From Streptomonospora alba (GTDB lineage: Bacteria > Actinomycetota > Actinomycetes > Streptosporangiales > Streptosporangiaceae): 64,000 bases of DNA. The notes under the pieces are model-generated. The model was not told where the DNA came from, did not search any database, and saw only the letters and a program-made list of their open reading frames with translations. The translations under genes and the position numbers were made by a program. This document shows positions 25,998 through 34,574 of the stretch, piece by piece (within the stretch, counting starts at the first letter, position 1; the number at the start of each line of letters is the position of its first letter). The stretch is taken from contig NZ_JROO01000009.1 of NCBI RefSeq assembly GCF_000826685.1, positions 186,001 to 250,000 of the forward strand, read 5' to 3'.

Positions 25998-26792
25998 TCA
26001 GGTTTCGGAAGTGCGCCATCCGGACGGCACTCGGCCCGCCGGTCCGTCCGCCTGCTCCGCCGCCGCGGCCACGACCCGGCGGGCGGTCTCGACGATTGCG
26101 GCCAGCCGTGTGTGGTGGGCGCCGGGCCAGTAGACGCGGCCGCAGTCACGGCAGCGGGAGAAGGTGTCGTAGGTCCTGCGGGTACCGGGTTCCAGCAGGT
26201 GGTCGACGTCCGCTTTGAAGGCGGGGATCAGCGGCCCGTTGCACGCGCTGCAGCGGCTCCACGGCGCCAGCGGCGGTACGAACCGGTCCAGCACGTCGTG
26301 CAGTTGGTCGTCGGGGTGCTGCCCGTGCACGAAGGCCCCGGCCGCCAGCGCGCGGCGGTGCAGAAGCCGGCGGTCCTGGGTCAGCAGCACGCGGTGCTGC
26401 CGGTTGGCCATCGCGACCAGTGTGTCGTCGTCGAGGTCGTTGCTGTAGGCGGTGTCCACACCCACCAGGCGCAGTCGGCGGGCCAGCGCTCCCAGGTGCA
26501 CGTCGAGCAGGAACCGAGGCGGGCTGAAGGGCGGCCGCTGCGGGCGGGTGATTGTTGTCACGTCCGCGGTCGTGCCGGGGGCGGGGCGGTGGTCGGCGCC
26601 CACGCAGCGCCCGTCCGCGAGCAGGCGGCCGACCTCGGTCAGCGGCACCCCCGTCGACTGGACCACGTGGCCGAGGGTCGCGGTGGGGTCGTGGTCCATC
26701 CGGATCTCGGCTGCGCGGGTGCGGGCGGGCAGGAAGAACCGCAGTTCAGGCGCGAACCGCAGGCGCACCCCGGGCCGATCGGGCCGATCCAT
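25998..26792 (-). CDS. Mut7-C RNase-domain protein with ubiquitin-like N terminus
   Basis: The 264-residue protein has an N-terminal beta-grasp domain (about 8-85, Mut7-C_ub type) and a PIN-like Mut7-C domain (about 90-245) with D-V-H-L-G-A-L-A-R-R-L-R-x-x-G and the acidic D-D-D and T-Q-D-R motifs. It ends in a zinc ribbon formed by C-S-A-C and C-R-D-C. The family is a predicted RNA-processing or RNA-degrading nuclease of unknown substrate. The gene is divergent from the acyltransferase gene. Confidence 0.85.
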   Translation of the reverse strand: MDRPDRPGVRLRFAPELRFFLPARTRAAEIRMDHDPTATLGHVVQSTGVPLTEVGRLLADGRCVGADHRPAPGTTADVTTITRPQRPPFSPPRFLLDVHLGALARRLRLVGVDTAYSNDLDDDTLVAMANRQHRVLLTQDRRLLHRRALAAGAFVHGQHPDDQLHDVLDRFVPPLAPWSRCSACNGPLIPAFKADVDHLLEPGTRRTYDTFSRCRDCGRVYWPGAHHTRLAAIVETARRVVAAAAEQADGPAGRVPSGWRTSET

Positions 26793-26897
26793 GCCCCCAG
26801 GGTGCCAGAGCCGTATCGGGCGCTCGGGCCCGTCCTCACCGGCGCTGCGGTCTCGGCTCCCGCGTCCGGCCGCCCCCGGTGCGCCGCGGTTGCGTTT

Positions 26898-26935
26898 TCC
26901 TGAGAGGATTCACATGATCCTGAGAGGATTCACAT
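26898..26935. repeat. Two exact 18-bp direct repeats, 20-bp period, in a divergent promoter region
   Basis: TCCTGAGAGGATTCACAT occurs at 26898-26915 and 26918-26935, separated by GA. The 20-bp period is two helical turns, which would place two bound proteins on the same face. The surrounding DNA is AT-richer than the genes on either side. An activator or repressor site for the acyltransferase or the Mut7-C gene is possible; a simple small duplication is the alternative. Confidence 0.6.
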
Positions 26936-26993
26936 AAAACCCCGGTAACGCCTTGAATGTAACGAGGGCGTCACGACACGATGGGGGTGCTCG

Positions 26994-29111
26994 GTGCATC
27001 CCCATCCGGGCCTGACCCTGTATTCCCGTCCGGAAATGCGATCCGTGACTACTAACGTACAGTCTGCACGCAATACCGTCGCCGCCCCTCCGGCCGGCGG
27101 CTCCGAACGACGGTTCCTGCCCGAGGTGCAGGGGCTGCGCGCCGTGGCGGTCGCGCTCGTGCTCGTCTACCACGTCGACCACGACCTGCTGCCCGGCGGT
27201 TACGTCGGCGTCGACGTCTTCTTCGTCATCTCCGGCTTCCTGATCACGTCGCTGCTGCTGCGCGAGGCCCGCACCGAGGGGCGGGTGTCGCTGGGGCAGT
27301 TCTACATCCGCCGGATCCGGCGGATCCTGCCGGCGGCGAGCGTGGTGCTGGCGTCCACCGGGCTGGCCGCGTTCTGGCTGCTGCCGGAGCCGCGGCTGGC
27401 CGAGACCGCCAAGGAGTTGGCGGCCAGCGCCCTGTACGTGGAGAACCTGTTCCTGGCCGACCAGTCGGTGGACTATCTGGCGGCCGAGAGCGCGGCCAGC
27501 CCTGTGCAGCACTTCTGGTCGCTGGCGGTGGAGGAGCAGTTCTACCTGCTCTGGCCGCTGCTGTTCGTGGCCTGGGCGGCGGGCGGCCCGCTGTGGGGGC
27601 GCCGGCGGGCGATCCTGGCGGTCACGGCCGGGGTGCTCGTGGTGTCGCTGGGGTTCTCGGCGGTGCTGACCGCCTCCGATGCCGAGTCGGCGTACTTCCT
27701 GCCGCAGACGCGGATGTGGGAACTGGCCGCGGGTGGCGTGCTGGCGGTCGCCGCCGCGCGCATCACGTGGCCGGCGGCGGCGCGCTGGGTGCTGGGCTGG
27801 GCCGGGCTGGCCGCGATCGGCTATGCCGCGCTGAACTACAACGATCAGACGCCGTTCCCGGGCCTGGCGGCGCTGGTGCCGGTCGCGGGGGCGGCGGCGG
27901 TGATCGCCGCCGGGCAGAACGGGGGCCGCTGGTCCACGTACGGGCTGCTGGCCAGCCGTCCGGCGCGGTTCGGCGGCGACATCTCCTATGCGCTGTACCT
28001 GTGGCACTGGCCGGTGATCGTGTTCGCGCTGGTGCTGACGGGATCGTCGGAGCTGGAGCCGCTGTATGCGGGGCTGGCGGTGGTGGTCTCTGTGCTGCTG
28101 GCCTGGGCCACGAAGGTGGCCGTGGAGGATCCGGTGCGCCGGTGGGGGCTGCTGCGCTCGGGCAGGCACGCGGCGTCCTTCGCGGTGGCCGCCGCGGTGG
28201 TGGTCGGCTTGATCGGCGCCGGTCAGATGGCGCGGTACGAGTGGCTGCAGAACGTGGAGTTCGATCCGGTGCAGCATGTGGGCCCGGCTGCACTGGGCAC
28301 GTCGGAGCCTGCGGGCTCGGGCGATGCGCAGCTGTACCCCTCGCCGGTGGCCGCGGGCGACGACCTTCCCGACGTCTGGAGCGAATGCCAGGCCGATCCC
28401 GGGGCGACGAAGCTGCAGTCGTGCGTCTACGGCCCCGACGACGCCGATACCACCGTCGCGCTGACGGGCGACTCCCACGCGGCCCAATGGGCCCCCGCAC
28501 TGCGCAAGATCGCCGAGGAGCGCGGCTGGCAGTTGCACGTCTACGCCAAGTCGTCGTGCTCCTTCACCCTCACCACGATGGAGCGCAACGGCAACGACTA
28601 CGGCAAGTGCACGGAGTGGAACGAGGCTCTGCTCGACGAACTGACCGGTGAGGTCGAGCCCGACATCCTGTTCACCACCTCCAGCGCCAACAACAAGGCG
28701 GCCTCGGCGGCCACCCAGTCCGAGGGTGCCGTCGACATCGCCGCCGGCATGAACCGGCTGTGGGGACCGCTTGAGGACGCCGGTACCGAGGTCGTCGCCA
28801 TCCGCGACAACCCCCGCATGGCCACGCGTCTGCCCGAGTGCGTGTCACTGCACAGCGACGACCTGTCGAAGTGCGAGAAGCCGGCCGAGGAGGCCTTCTC
28901 CAACGAGGACCCGCAGCTGATCGCCGCCGAGCACGACTCCGACGTCGAGGTCGTCGACCTCACCGACCAGTTCTGCACCGGCGCCACCTGCCTCCCCGTG
29001 ATCGGCAACGTCATGGTCTACCGCGACAGCCACCACATCACCGCCACCTACTCCGAGATGCTCGCCCCGGAACTCGAACAGGCGGCGCAGAACGCCCTCG
29101 GCGGCCTGTAG
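26994..29111 (+). CDS. Acyltransferase-3 membrane protein with C-terminal SGNH domain (OafA-like)
   Basis: The 705-residue protein begins at GTG 26994 (ATG 27036 is an alternative). Residues about 40-420 form the 10-helix acyltransferase-3 domain, with R-A-V-A-V-A-L-V-L-V-Y-H carrying the conserved His and F-F-V-I-S-G-F-L. The C-terminal third is an SGNH hydrolase-like domain with G-D-S-H-A (Ser nucleophile) and a terminal D-S-H-H pair. This two-domain plan is that of OafA/OatA-type O-acyltransferases, which acetylate cell-wall or surface polysaccharides outside the membrane. The natural acceptor is unknown. Confidence 0.9.
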   Translation: MHPHPGLTLYSRPEMRSVTTNVQSARNTVAAPPAGGSERRFLPEVQGLRAVAVALVLVYHVDHDLLPGGYVGVDVFFVISGFLITSLLLREARTEGRVSLGQFYIRRIRRILPAASVVLASTGLAAFWLLPEPRLAETAKELAASALYVENLFLADQSVDYLAAESAASPVQHFWSLAVEEQFYLLWPLLFVAWAAGGPLWGRRRAILAVTAGVLVVSLGFSAVLTASDAESAYFLPQTRMWELAAGGVLAVAAARITWPAAARWVLGWAGLAAIGYAALNYNDQTPFPGLAALVPVAGAAAVIAAGQNGGRWSTYGLLASRPARFGGDISYALYLWHWPVIVFALVLTGSSELEPLYAGLAVVVSVLLAWATKVAVEDPVRRWGLLRSGRHAASFAVAAAVVVGLIGAGQMARYEWLQNVEFDPVQHVGPAALGTSEPAGSGDAQLYPSPVAAGDDLPDVWSECQADPGATKLQSCVYGPDDADTTVALTGDSHAAQWAPALRKIAEERGWQLHVYAKSSCSFTLTTMERNGNDYGKCTEWNEALLDELTGEVEPDILFTTSSANNKAASAATQSEGAVDIAAGMNRLWGPLEDAGTEVVAIRDNPRMATRLPECVSLHSDDLSKCEKPAEEAFSNEDPQLIAAEHDSDVEVVDLTDQFCTGATCLPVIGNVMVYRDSHHITATYSEMLAPELEQAAQNALGGL

Positions 29112-29265
29112 GCCCGCGATGTGGGGAGGGCCGCGCGGCTCCGCCCACCGGCGAAGCCGCGCGGCCTGCGAGGCCACCGCAGGCGGCGGCGGATGCGCGG
29201 ACCGGGAGATCGACCACGCGGGGAAGCTTCGTGCCGGTGCGTGCCGGTTTATCACCGGGTGGCGC

Positions 29266-29271
29266 TATCGT
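29266..29271 (+). promoter_or_regulatory. -10 box of a leaderless methyltransferase gene
   Basis: TATCGT lies 6 nt before the GTG at 29278, so transcription would begin at or next to the start codon. No Shine-Dalgarno sequence is present, which supports leaderless translation. Confidence 0.45.
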
Positions 29272-29277
29272 GGCCGC

Positions 29278-30216
29278 GTGCGCGAACCAGACGAAAGAGA
29301 AGATCGCCCCGAACCGGCAGACTCCGCTCACTCCGGTCGGGCCGCGGGCGGCATCAAGGAGCCCTGGCAGGCGGACCCCGGGGCCGACAAGGTCGGCGGC
29401 GGCCCTGCGGGCAGCCGGGGCGGGCCCCCGACCGGTATCGACACCAGCGTCGCCCACAACGCGCGGGTGTGGAACTACTGGCTGGGAGGCAAGGACAACT
29501 ACGCGGCCGACCGCGCGGCCGGCGACCACGTGCTGTCGCTCTTCCCGAGCATCGTCGACGTCGCGCGCGCCGACCGCGCCTTTCTGCGGCGCGCCGTGCG
29601 CTATATGGCGGGCGAGGCCGGGCTGCGCCAGTTCCTCGACATCGGCACGGGCCTGCCCACCGCCGACAACACCCACGAGGTCGCCCAGGCCCTCGCACCG
29701 GAGTCGCGGGTCGTCTACGCCGACAACGACCCGCTGGTGCTGGTGCACGCCAGGGCGCTGCTCACCTCGCGGCCGCCCGGCGCGACCGACTACGTCGAGG
29801 CCGACATCCGCGAACCCGACCGCATTCTGGAGGCGGCCGCGGCAACCCTCGACCTCGACCGGCCGGTCGGGCTGATGCTGCTGGGCGTCCTCAACTTCGT
29901 GCTGGACACGGCGGAGGCGAGCCGCGTCGTCGCCCGCTTGGTGGAGGCTCTGCCTCCGGGCAGCCACGTCGCGATCACCCACCCCACCCTGGACATGGGC
30001 GGCGAGGCCAACGCGGAGGCGATGGCCTTCTGGAACGAGAACGCCACCCCGCCGATAACACCGCGCACCGTCGCCGAGATCACCGGTTTCACCAACGGCC
30101 TGGAGGTTCTGGAACCGGGCGTGGTCTCCTGCGCGGAATGGCGCCCCGACCCCGGCGAACTCGGCGGCGCACCGCAGCGCGTCGCCCAGGTGGGCATCGT
30201 CGCGCGCAAACCCTGA
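29278..30216 (+). CDS. SAM-dependent methyltransferase, PF04672 (DUF574) type
   Basis: The 312-residue protein belongs to the actinobacterial S-adenosyl methyltransferase family. It opens with D-T-S-V-A-H-N-A-R-V-W-N-Y-W-L-G-G-K-D-N, has the SAM-binding F-L-D-I-G-T-G-L-P-T and the acidic V-Y-A-D-N-D-P motifs. The frame extends further upstream, but GTG 29278 is favoured because a -10 box precedes it and the family starts a short distance before the conserved N terminus. The substrate is unknown; the family is expanded in actinomycetes and often lies near regulatory genes. Confidence 0.88.
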   Translation: MREPDEREDRPEPADSAHSGRAAGGIKEPWQADPGADKVGGGPAGSRGGPPTGIDTSVAHNARVWNYWLGGKDNYAADRAAGDHVLSLFPSIVDVARADRAFLRRAVRYMAGEAGLRQFLDIGTGLPTADNTHEVAQALAPESRVVYADNDPLVLVHARALLTSRPPGATDYVEADIREPDRILEAAAATLDLDRPVGLMLLGVLNFVLDTAEASRVVARLVEALPPGSHVAITHPTLDMGGEANAEAMAFWNENATPPITPRTVAEITGFTNGLEVLEPGVVSCAEWRPDPGELGGAPQRVAQVGIVARKP

Positions 30217-30266
30217 TCCGAACGAAGCCCGGCCGGCACCGGAACGAGAAGCCGGTGGACGCGGGC

Positions 30267-30295
30267 GGGCGCGGCGCGGGCCCCGCGCCGCGCCC
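30267..30295. terminator. Strong hairpin after the methyltransferase gene
   Basis: GGGCGCGGCGCGGG (30267-30280) is exactly complementary to 30282-30295. It lies 50 bp after the methyltransferase stop and just before the convergent DUF418 remnant. Confidence 0.6.
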
Positions 30296-30300
30296 GCGGC

Positions 30301-30483
30301 TCATGCCGGCGGCGCCGGTTCGGTCGGGCGGCCGTAGGTCATGCGGCGCAGGAACCATTCGGCGGGCCCCCGCCGGAACCCGGCGCGGCGCAGGGCATCA
30401 GCCAGCACGACCGTGGCCAGCCACACCGGGGCGCACAGGCCCGTTCGATGCGGCTCCGTCAGGCCGGGCGGCGCAGCAGCCAC
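30301..30483 (-). pseudogene. C-terminal remnant of a DUF418-type membrane protein
   Basis: The frame ends with a hydrophobic stretch followed by G-P-A-E-W-F-L-R-R-M-T-Y-G, the characteristic tail of DUF418 membrane proteins (usually about 400 residues, with G-P-L-E-W-L-x-R-x-x-T-Y). Only about 45 residues remain. The 5' end runs into the DUF1707 gene (30459-31070) on the same strand in another frame. The rest of the gene is absent, so a deletion joined here is likely. Confidence 0.55.
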
Positions 30484-31070
30484 GCCCAGAAGCCGCGGCG
30501 CGGATGGCGCGCCTTGATCCTTCCGGACTTCACCTCGCCGCTGACCCGCAGCACGGGTGCCCCGGGCGCGGGCGGCCCCTTCACCTTGTTCACGACGGTG
30601 CCGCTGGAGGCCGTCGTGTCATCCATGTTCACCCACCAGCCGTGCGGCACCACCAGCACCACCGAACCCGACTTGGCGCGGGCCTCGACGGCGACCTCGC
30701 TGTACGGGCACTCGGCCGCGGTGAAGTCGAGCTTGATCATGCCGGACGCGCACTCCACCGTGATGTGCTCCGGCACCGGCCAGTAGCCCTCCCGCTTCAG
30801 GCGGCCGCTCTTGGTCTCCAGCACCAGCGGAGGCGTCTCGACGCTGCGCCGGCCCGCCACGGGTTCGGCGGGCAGATCGGCGGTGAGCGGTTCCAGATCG
30901 GCCCGGGTCTTGGCCGCATACACGGCGGATAGCCGCTCGTCCAGTTCGGCGAGCTCCAGCCGGCCCTCGGCCACCGCCTCGCGCAGCCGCTCGGCGGCGG
31001 CTTCGCGATCGGCGTCGGCGACGCGCAGAGCGGGCGCAGCCGAGGCCGGTTCCTCTTGTGCATCGCCCAC
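30459..31070 (-). CDS. DUF1707 domain protein with LiaF-like C terminus
   Basis: The 203-residue protein starts at GTG 31070 behind GGAG. Residues about 14-67 are a DUF1707 (SHOCT-like) domain: R-V-A-D-A-D-R-E-A-A-A-E-R-L with A-E-G-R-L-E-L-A-E-L-D-E-R. The remainder is beta-rich, repeats V-L-x-V-P-like strands and resembles the adhesin-like/LiaF C-terminal domain. There is no clear membrane helix. Such proteins are common in Actinobacteria and some are linked to cell-envelope stress; the function is not known. Confidence 0.82.
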   Translation of the reverse strand: MGDAQEEPASAAPALRVADADREAAAERLREAVAEGRLELAELDERLSAVYAAKTRADLEPLTADLPAEPVAGRRSVETPPLVLETKSGRLKREGYWPVPEHITVECASGMIKLDFTAAECPYSEVAVEARAKSGSVVLVVPHGWWVNMDDTTASSGTVVNKVKGPPAPGAPVLRVSGEVKSGRIKARHPRRGFWAWLLRRPA

Positions 31071-31313
31071 GTCCGGCTCCCAACCCGTTGGAATCGCGCC
31101 CTGTCCGCGCTACGAGCATATGACGGCCTCGTTCACCGCCGGTCCGAGGCGGAAACTCACCGCCGCCGGCGCGCGGGGCGGCGCACCGGCGCTAGAGCGA
31201 ACCCGGTGGGCACAGCGATGACAAGGACGGTCCAGGCAGCCGTACGGCATGGCCGACTCCGGACGGGACGGGCCGGAGCTCCGGAGGGGCGAGGGGCGAG
31301 CGGAGCGGGGCCC

Positions 31314-31763
31314 TCAGCGGCGGCGCGCCGTCGGCGCCAGGCCGAGGATGACCACCGCGCCGACGACCAGGTGCGCCGCCAGCAGCACGATCATGCTCGC
31401 CGTGCCGGCGGCGGAGATCACCGGTCCCATCAGGGACAGCACCAGCACCGCCGCCGCGACCGCCGTCCAGATCGGCCCCGGACGCCCCGTCAGCCGCTCC
31501 AGCACAGCGAGCAGCGCCCACCCCGCCGCGCCTGCCCCCAGGGCGGAGGCGGCGATCGACACGGGGCCGATGGGGCCCACGGTCCCGCCCCGGTCGCCGG
31601 CGACCTCGATTCCCGCGACGGGCACAGCCACGGCCCACAGCGCGAGCACCGCGACAGCCGCTCCGACCACAGCCCCCGCGCGGCGCAGGCTGCGGCCCCC
31701 GCCGGCGGAAGCCGACGAAGGAGCGCTCTCGGAGGCGGGTGCGGATTCGGTTCGACCTGACAT
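31314..31763 (-). CDS. Four-helix membrane protein, DUF6069-like
   Basis: The 149-residue protein starts at ATG 31763 behind GGAAGGGAAG. A Ser/Ala-rich N terminus of about 28 residues is followed by four hydrophobic helices (about 29-50, 62-85, 97-115, 119-140). The P-V-A-G-I-E-V motif and overall plan fit DUF6069-type proteins. It is divergent from the sensor kinase gene at 31985. The function is unknown; control by the neighbouring two-component system is plausible. Confidence 0.75.
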   Translation of the reverse strand: MSGRTESAPASESAPSSASAGGGRSLRRAGAVVGAAVAVLALWAVAVPVAGIEVAGDRGGTVGPIGPVSIAASALGAGAAGWALLAVLERLTGRPGPIWTAVAAAVLVLSLMGPVISAAGTASMIVLLAAHLVVGAVVILGLAPTARRR

Positions 31764-31984
31764 GTTCTTCCCTTCCGTCCCGCGGGACACCGTGTCCCGT
31801 GCGGGCTTGGCTGAGGTTCGGCAGGTGGCCGCGATTGCGGTCGGCCACCGGCGGACACCGAAAGACTCCCGCGAGCGCCGCGATTCCGCCTCGGGCGAGG
31901 GGATACCGTTTCCCCGACTCCGGTCGGCGCGGCACCTACTTCGGTCGGTGTCGGCGCCGTGGCCCCCGTGGCTAACCTTGGCCG

Positions 31985-33415
31985 GTGAACGAAGAGACCG
32001 GCCCCGGCCAGGCGGCAGACCCTGGATGCTCGACGGCTCCGCGGCCGCTCACGGCCCTGGGCGTGGCGGCGGCGTCGGCCGTGCTCGCGGCACTGACGAT
32101 CTGGGCCCGCAACGGCGCGCAGCCCGACGCCGCCGCGCTGACGCTGGACATCGCGGTCGGCGTGCTCGGCTGCGCGCTCGCGCCGCTGCTGCTGTGGCGC
32201 CCGCTGACCGGTGCGCTGGGCCTGGTGGCGCTGGCGGCGCTGTCCCCGGCCGTCACACCGCCGGCCACCTTCGCGGCGCTGCACGTCGCGCAGCGGTACC
32301 GCCTCCCGGTCGCCGTCGCCGTCGCAGCGGCGGGCGTCGCCGCGCATGCGATCCAGGGGCTGTGGCAGCCCAGCGGCGGGCTCTCCTACGGCTGGTGGCT
32401 GGTGCTGATCACCACCGGGTACGGCGCGATGGTCGGGTGGGGCGCGCTGGTACGGGCCAACCGCGCCCTGGTCGTGTCGCTGCGCGAACGGGCCCGGCGC
32501 GCCGAGGCCGAGCAGGGCCGGCGGGTGGCCGAGGCCCGCATGGCCGAGCGCACCCGTATCGCGCGCGAGATGCACGACGTGCTCGCCCACCGGCTGTCGC
32601 TGCTGGCCACCTACGCCGGCGCACTGGAGTACCGCCCCGATTCCCCGCCCGAGCGCCTCGCCCAGGCGGCGGGCGTGGTGCGCACGGGGGTCCACCAGGC
32701 GCTTGAGGAACTCCGCGAAGTCATCCTGGTGCTGCGTGACGAGGACACGGCCGAGGGGGTGGGCCCCGCCCGGCGCAGTCCCCGGCTGACCGACATCCCC
32801 GCCCTGGTCGAAGAATCCCGCTGCGCCGGAGTGGGGGTCCGGCTGCGCGACGAGACCGCCGAGGCCGACAGCCTGCCCGCCGCCCTCGGCCGCACCGCCT
32901 ACCGCGTCGTCCAGGAAGGACTGACCAACGCGCGCAAGCACGCCCCCGGCCGACCGGTCGAGGTGGAGATGACGGGACGGCCCGGCGAAGCGCTCGTGAT
33001 CACGGTGACCAACCCGCTCGGCGGTGGCGAGGCGTCGGCGGACGCGTCGGCGGAGGGGTCGGCCGAGGGGGCGGTGCAGGGGAGCCGGTCGGAGAACGGC
33101 GGAGGAGGCGCGCGGCGGCCCGAACGCAGCGGAGCGCACGGGAAGCAGGCGGCGTTCGGGGACACGGGCGGGCTGCAGGCGCGGGAAGCGGAGCCGGAAT
33201 CGGCCCTGGGCGGCGTCGTCGGCGCGGCCACGGGCCGGGCGAGGTCCCGGGGAACGCTCATCCCCGAGCTTCCGACGAATGATCCCACCGCGCCCAGCAG
33301 CGGGACCGGCCTGGTCGGCCTGACCGAGCGGGTGCACCTCGCCGGCGGGCGGCTCGACCACGGCCGGTCCGACGGAGGGTTCCGGCTGCACGCCCGTCTA
33401 CCATGGCCCGCATGA
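31985..33415 (+). CDS. NarL-type sensor histidine kinase with an insertion in the ATPase domain
   Basis: The 476-residue protein has four to six N-terminal membrane helices (about 22-155) without a large outside domain. A HisKA_3 segment follows with H197 in R-E-M-H-D-V-L-A-H-R-L-S, then a HATPase_c domain with the N box E-G-L-T-N-A-R-K-H-A (N314) and G box S-G-T-G-L-V-G-L (439-446). Between V-T-N-P (344) and the G box is a Gly/Ser/Arg/Glu-rich insertion of about 90 residues. The GTG start follows TAACCT by 6 nt, so the mRNA is probably leaderless. It is coupled to its response regulator by ATGA. Confidence 0.88.
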   Translation: MNEETGPGQAADPGCSTAPRPLTALGVAAASAVLAALTIWARNGAQPDAAALTLDIAVGVLGCALAPLLLWRPLTGALGLVALAALSPAVTPPATFAALHVAQRYRLPVAVAVAAAGVAAHAIQGLWQPSGGLSYGWWLVLITTGYGAMVGWGALVRANRALVVSLRERARRAEAEQGRRVAEARMAERTRIAREMHDVLAHRLSLLATYAGALEYRPDSPPERLAQAAGVVRTGVHQALEELREVILVLRDEDTAEGVGPARRSPRLTDIPALVEESRCAGVGVRLRDETAEADSLPAALGRTAYRVVQEGLTNARKHAPGRPVEVEMTGRPGEALVITVTNPLGGGEASADASAEGSAEGAVQGSRSENGGGGARRPERSGAHGKQAAFGDTGGLQAREAEPESALGGVVGAATGRARSRGTLIPELPTNDPTAPSSGTGLVGLTERVHLAGGRLDHGRSDGGFRLHARLPWPA

Positions 33416-34065
33416 GCCGGGAGCTGCGGATTCTCATCGTCGACGACGACGCTCTGGTCCGCGGCGGGCTGTCCATGATGCTCGACGGCGTCCACGGCAT
33501 CTCCGTCGTCGGCGAAGCCGCGGACGGCGACGAGGTCACCGCTGCCGCGGACACCCACGCGCCCGACGTCGTGCTCATGGACCTGTGCATGAAGCGGGTC
33601 GACGGCATCGCCGCGACCCGCAAGCTGCGCGCGCGGCCCCGCGCACCCGAGGTCGTCGTGCTGACGACCTTCGACAGCGACGAGAACATCCTGCACGCCC
33701 TGCGCGCCGGTGCGGGCGGCTTCCTGCTCAAGGACACCCCGCCCCCGGAGATCGTCGACGCGGTCCGCAAGGTCGCCGCCGGCGACCCGATCCTCTCGCC
33801 CCGCATCACCCGCCGCCTCATGGACCGCGCCGCCACCCAGTCCGGCGCCTACGAACGGGCGCGCGCCGCCTTGGAGTCCCTGAGCGCGCGCGAGCACGAG
33901 GTGGTCCAGGCGGTAGCCGAGGGCCGCGCCAACGCCGAGATCGCCACCCGCCTCTACATGAGCGTCCCCACGGTCAAGGCCCACGTGTCCAGCATCCTCA
34001 CCAAACTCGACCTGGACAACCGCACCCAGATAGCCCTCCTGGCGCATGATGCGGGGCTGGCGTGA
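33412..34065 (+). CDS. NarL/FixJ family response regulator
   Basis: The 217-residue protein has a receiver domain (about 4-120) with the acidic pocket D-D-D, phospho-acceptor Asp in V-V-L-M-D-L and Lys in L-L-K-D-T, and a C-terminal LuxR-type HTH (about 150-212, L-S-A-R-E-H-E-V-V). ATG 33412 overlaps the kinase stop as ATGA; ATG 33403 is possible. Its phosphorylation by the upstream kinase is expected. Targets are unknown, though the divergent DUF6069-like gene is a candidate. Confidence 0.9.
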   Translation: MSRELRILIVDDDALVRGGLSMMLDGVHGISVVGEAADGDEVTAAADTHAPDVVLMDLCMKRVDGIAATRKLRARPRAPEVVVLTTFDSDENILHALRAGAGGFLLKDTPPPEIVDAVRKVAAGDPILSPRITRRLMDRAATQSGAYERARAALESLSAREHEVVQAVAEGRANAEIATRLYMSVPTVKAHVSSILTKLDLDNRTQIALLAHDAGLA

Positions 34066-34132
34066 GGACACGATCGCCGGTGTTCCGTGTTCCCCTCATG
34101 CGGCATCGAGTACGGAGCGGACCTCCGGCACG

Positions 34133-34276
34133 TCGGAGATCCCGTTCCTCATCATCCGCGGCGCCGACGAGGAGGCGGCCGGAGAGGTCACCGTTCGGGA
34201 TATGGCCACCGGTGAACAGCACAGGGTGCCCGACGGCGACGCTGGCGCGCAGATAGAGCGACTCCTCGACCACTGA
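34133..34276 (+). pseudogene. Remnant of the histidyl-tRNA synthetase C-terminal domain
   Basis: The frame reads F-L-I-I-R-G-A-D-E-E-A-A-G-E-V-T-V-R-D-M-A-T-G-E-Q then a short tail and stop. This matches the anticodon-binding domain end of HisS, where G-x-D-E-x-A-x-G-T-V-T-V-R-D-L-x-T-G-E-Q is typical. No catalytic domain is present; the upstream sequence is the end of the response regulator gene. It is read as a leftover of a hisS copy or a truncated paralogue. Loose similarity to the stand-alone HisZ-like proteins is the alternative. Confidence 0.5.
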
Positions 34277-34300
34277 TCCCGGGATCTTGCACGCAAGATC
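34275..34300. terminator. Overlapping palindromes after the hisS-like remnant
   Basis: GATCCCGGGATC (34275-34286) is a perfect palindrome and GATCTTGC-AC-GCAAGATC (34283-34300) is a perfect inverted repeat that overlaps it. The two mutually exclusive hairpins begin at the stop codon of the remnant and could end the two-component transcript. An operator role is also possible. Confidence 0.4.
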
Positions 34301-34574
34301 GGTTTGGAGGTGGCCTGAAAGTAAAGCTTGTACCCGTCGAAAAGGGGGTCTCCTATCCCCTGCGGAAACATCACTCACATCCGAGCGCTGCCGCCATCGA
34401 GCGCCCGGTTTTCGTTACTTGAGGCGCCTGATAGCAGTGAAATCCGCGCGTTGGATTGGTGTCAGGCGCGTGTGAAGGCGGTTCCGAAGCTGCCGCCGCA
34501 AGATTTGCTGGCGGAGAGTGTTTGCTTCCGCCTATTCTGATGGTGACGGCGTTGGCATCACTCGGAGGTCCGTA

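Noticed and set aside
23251-26133. 960-codon plus-strand open frame through the GH2 upstream region and the LacI gene
   Set aside because: It is a shadow of the LacI frame in high-GC DNA: composition is Arg/Pro/Gly-rich and no domain is visible.
26898-26935. CRISPR-like array
   Set aside because: There are only two repeats with a 2-bp gap and no spacers or cas genes.
33998-34378. Minus-strand open frame near the hisS-like remnant
   Set aside because: There is no family signal and it is antisense to the response regulator end and the remnant.
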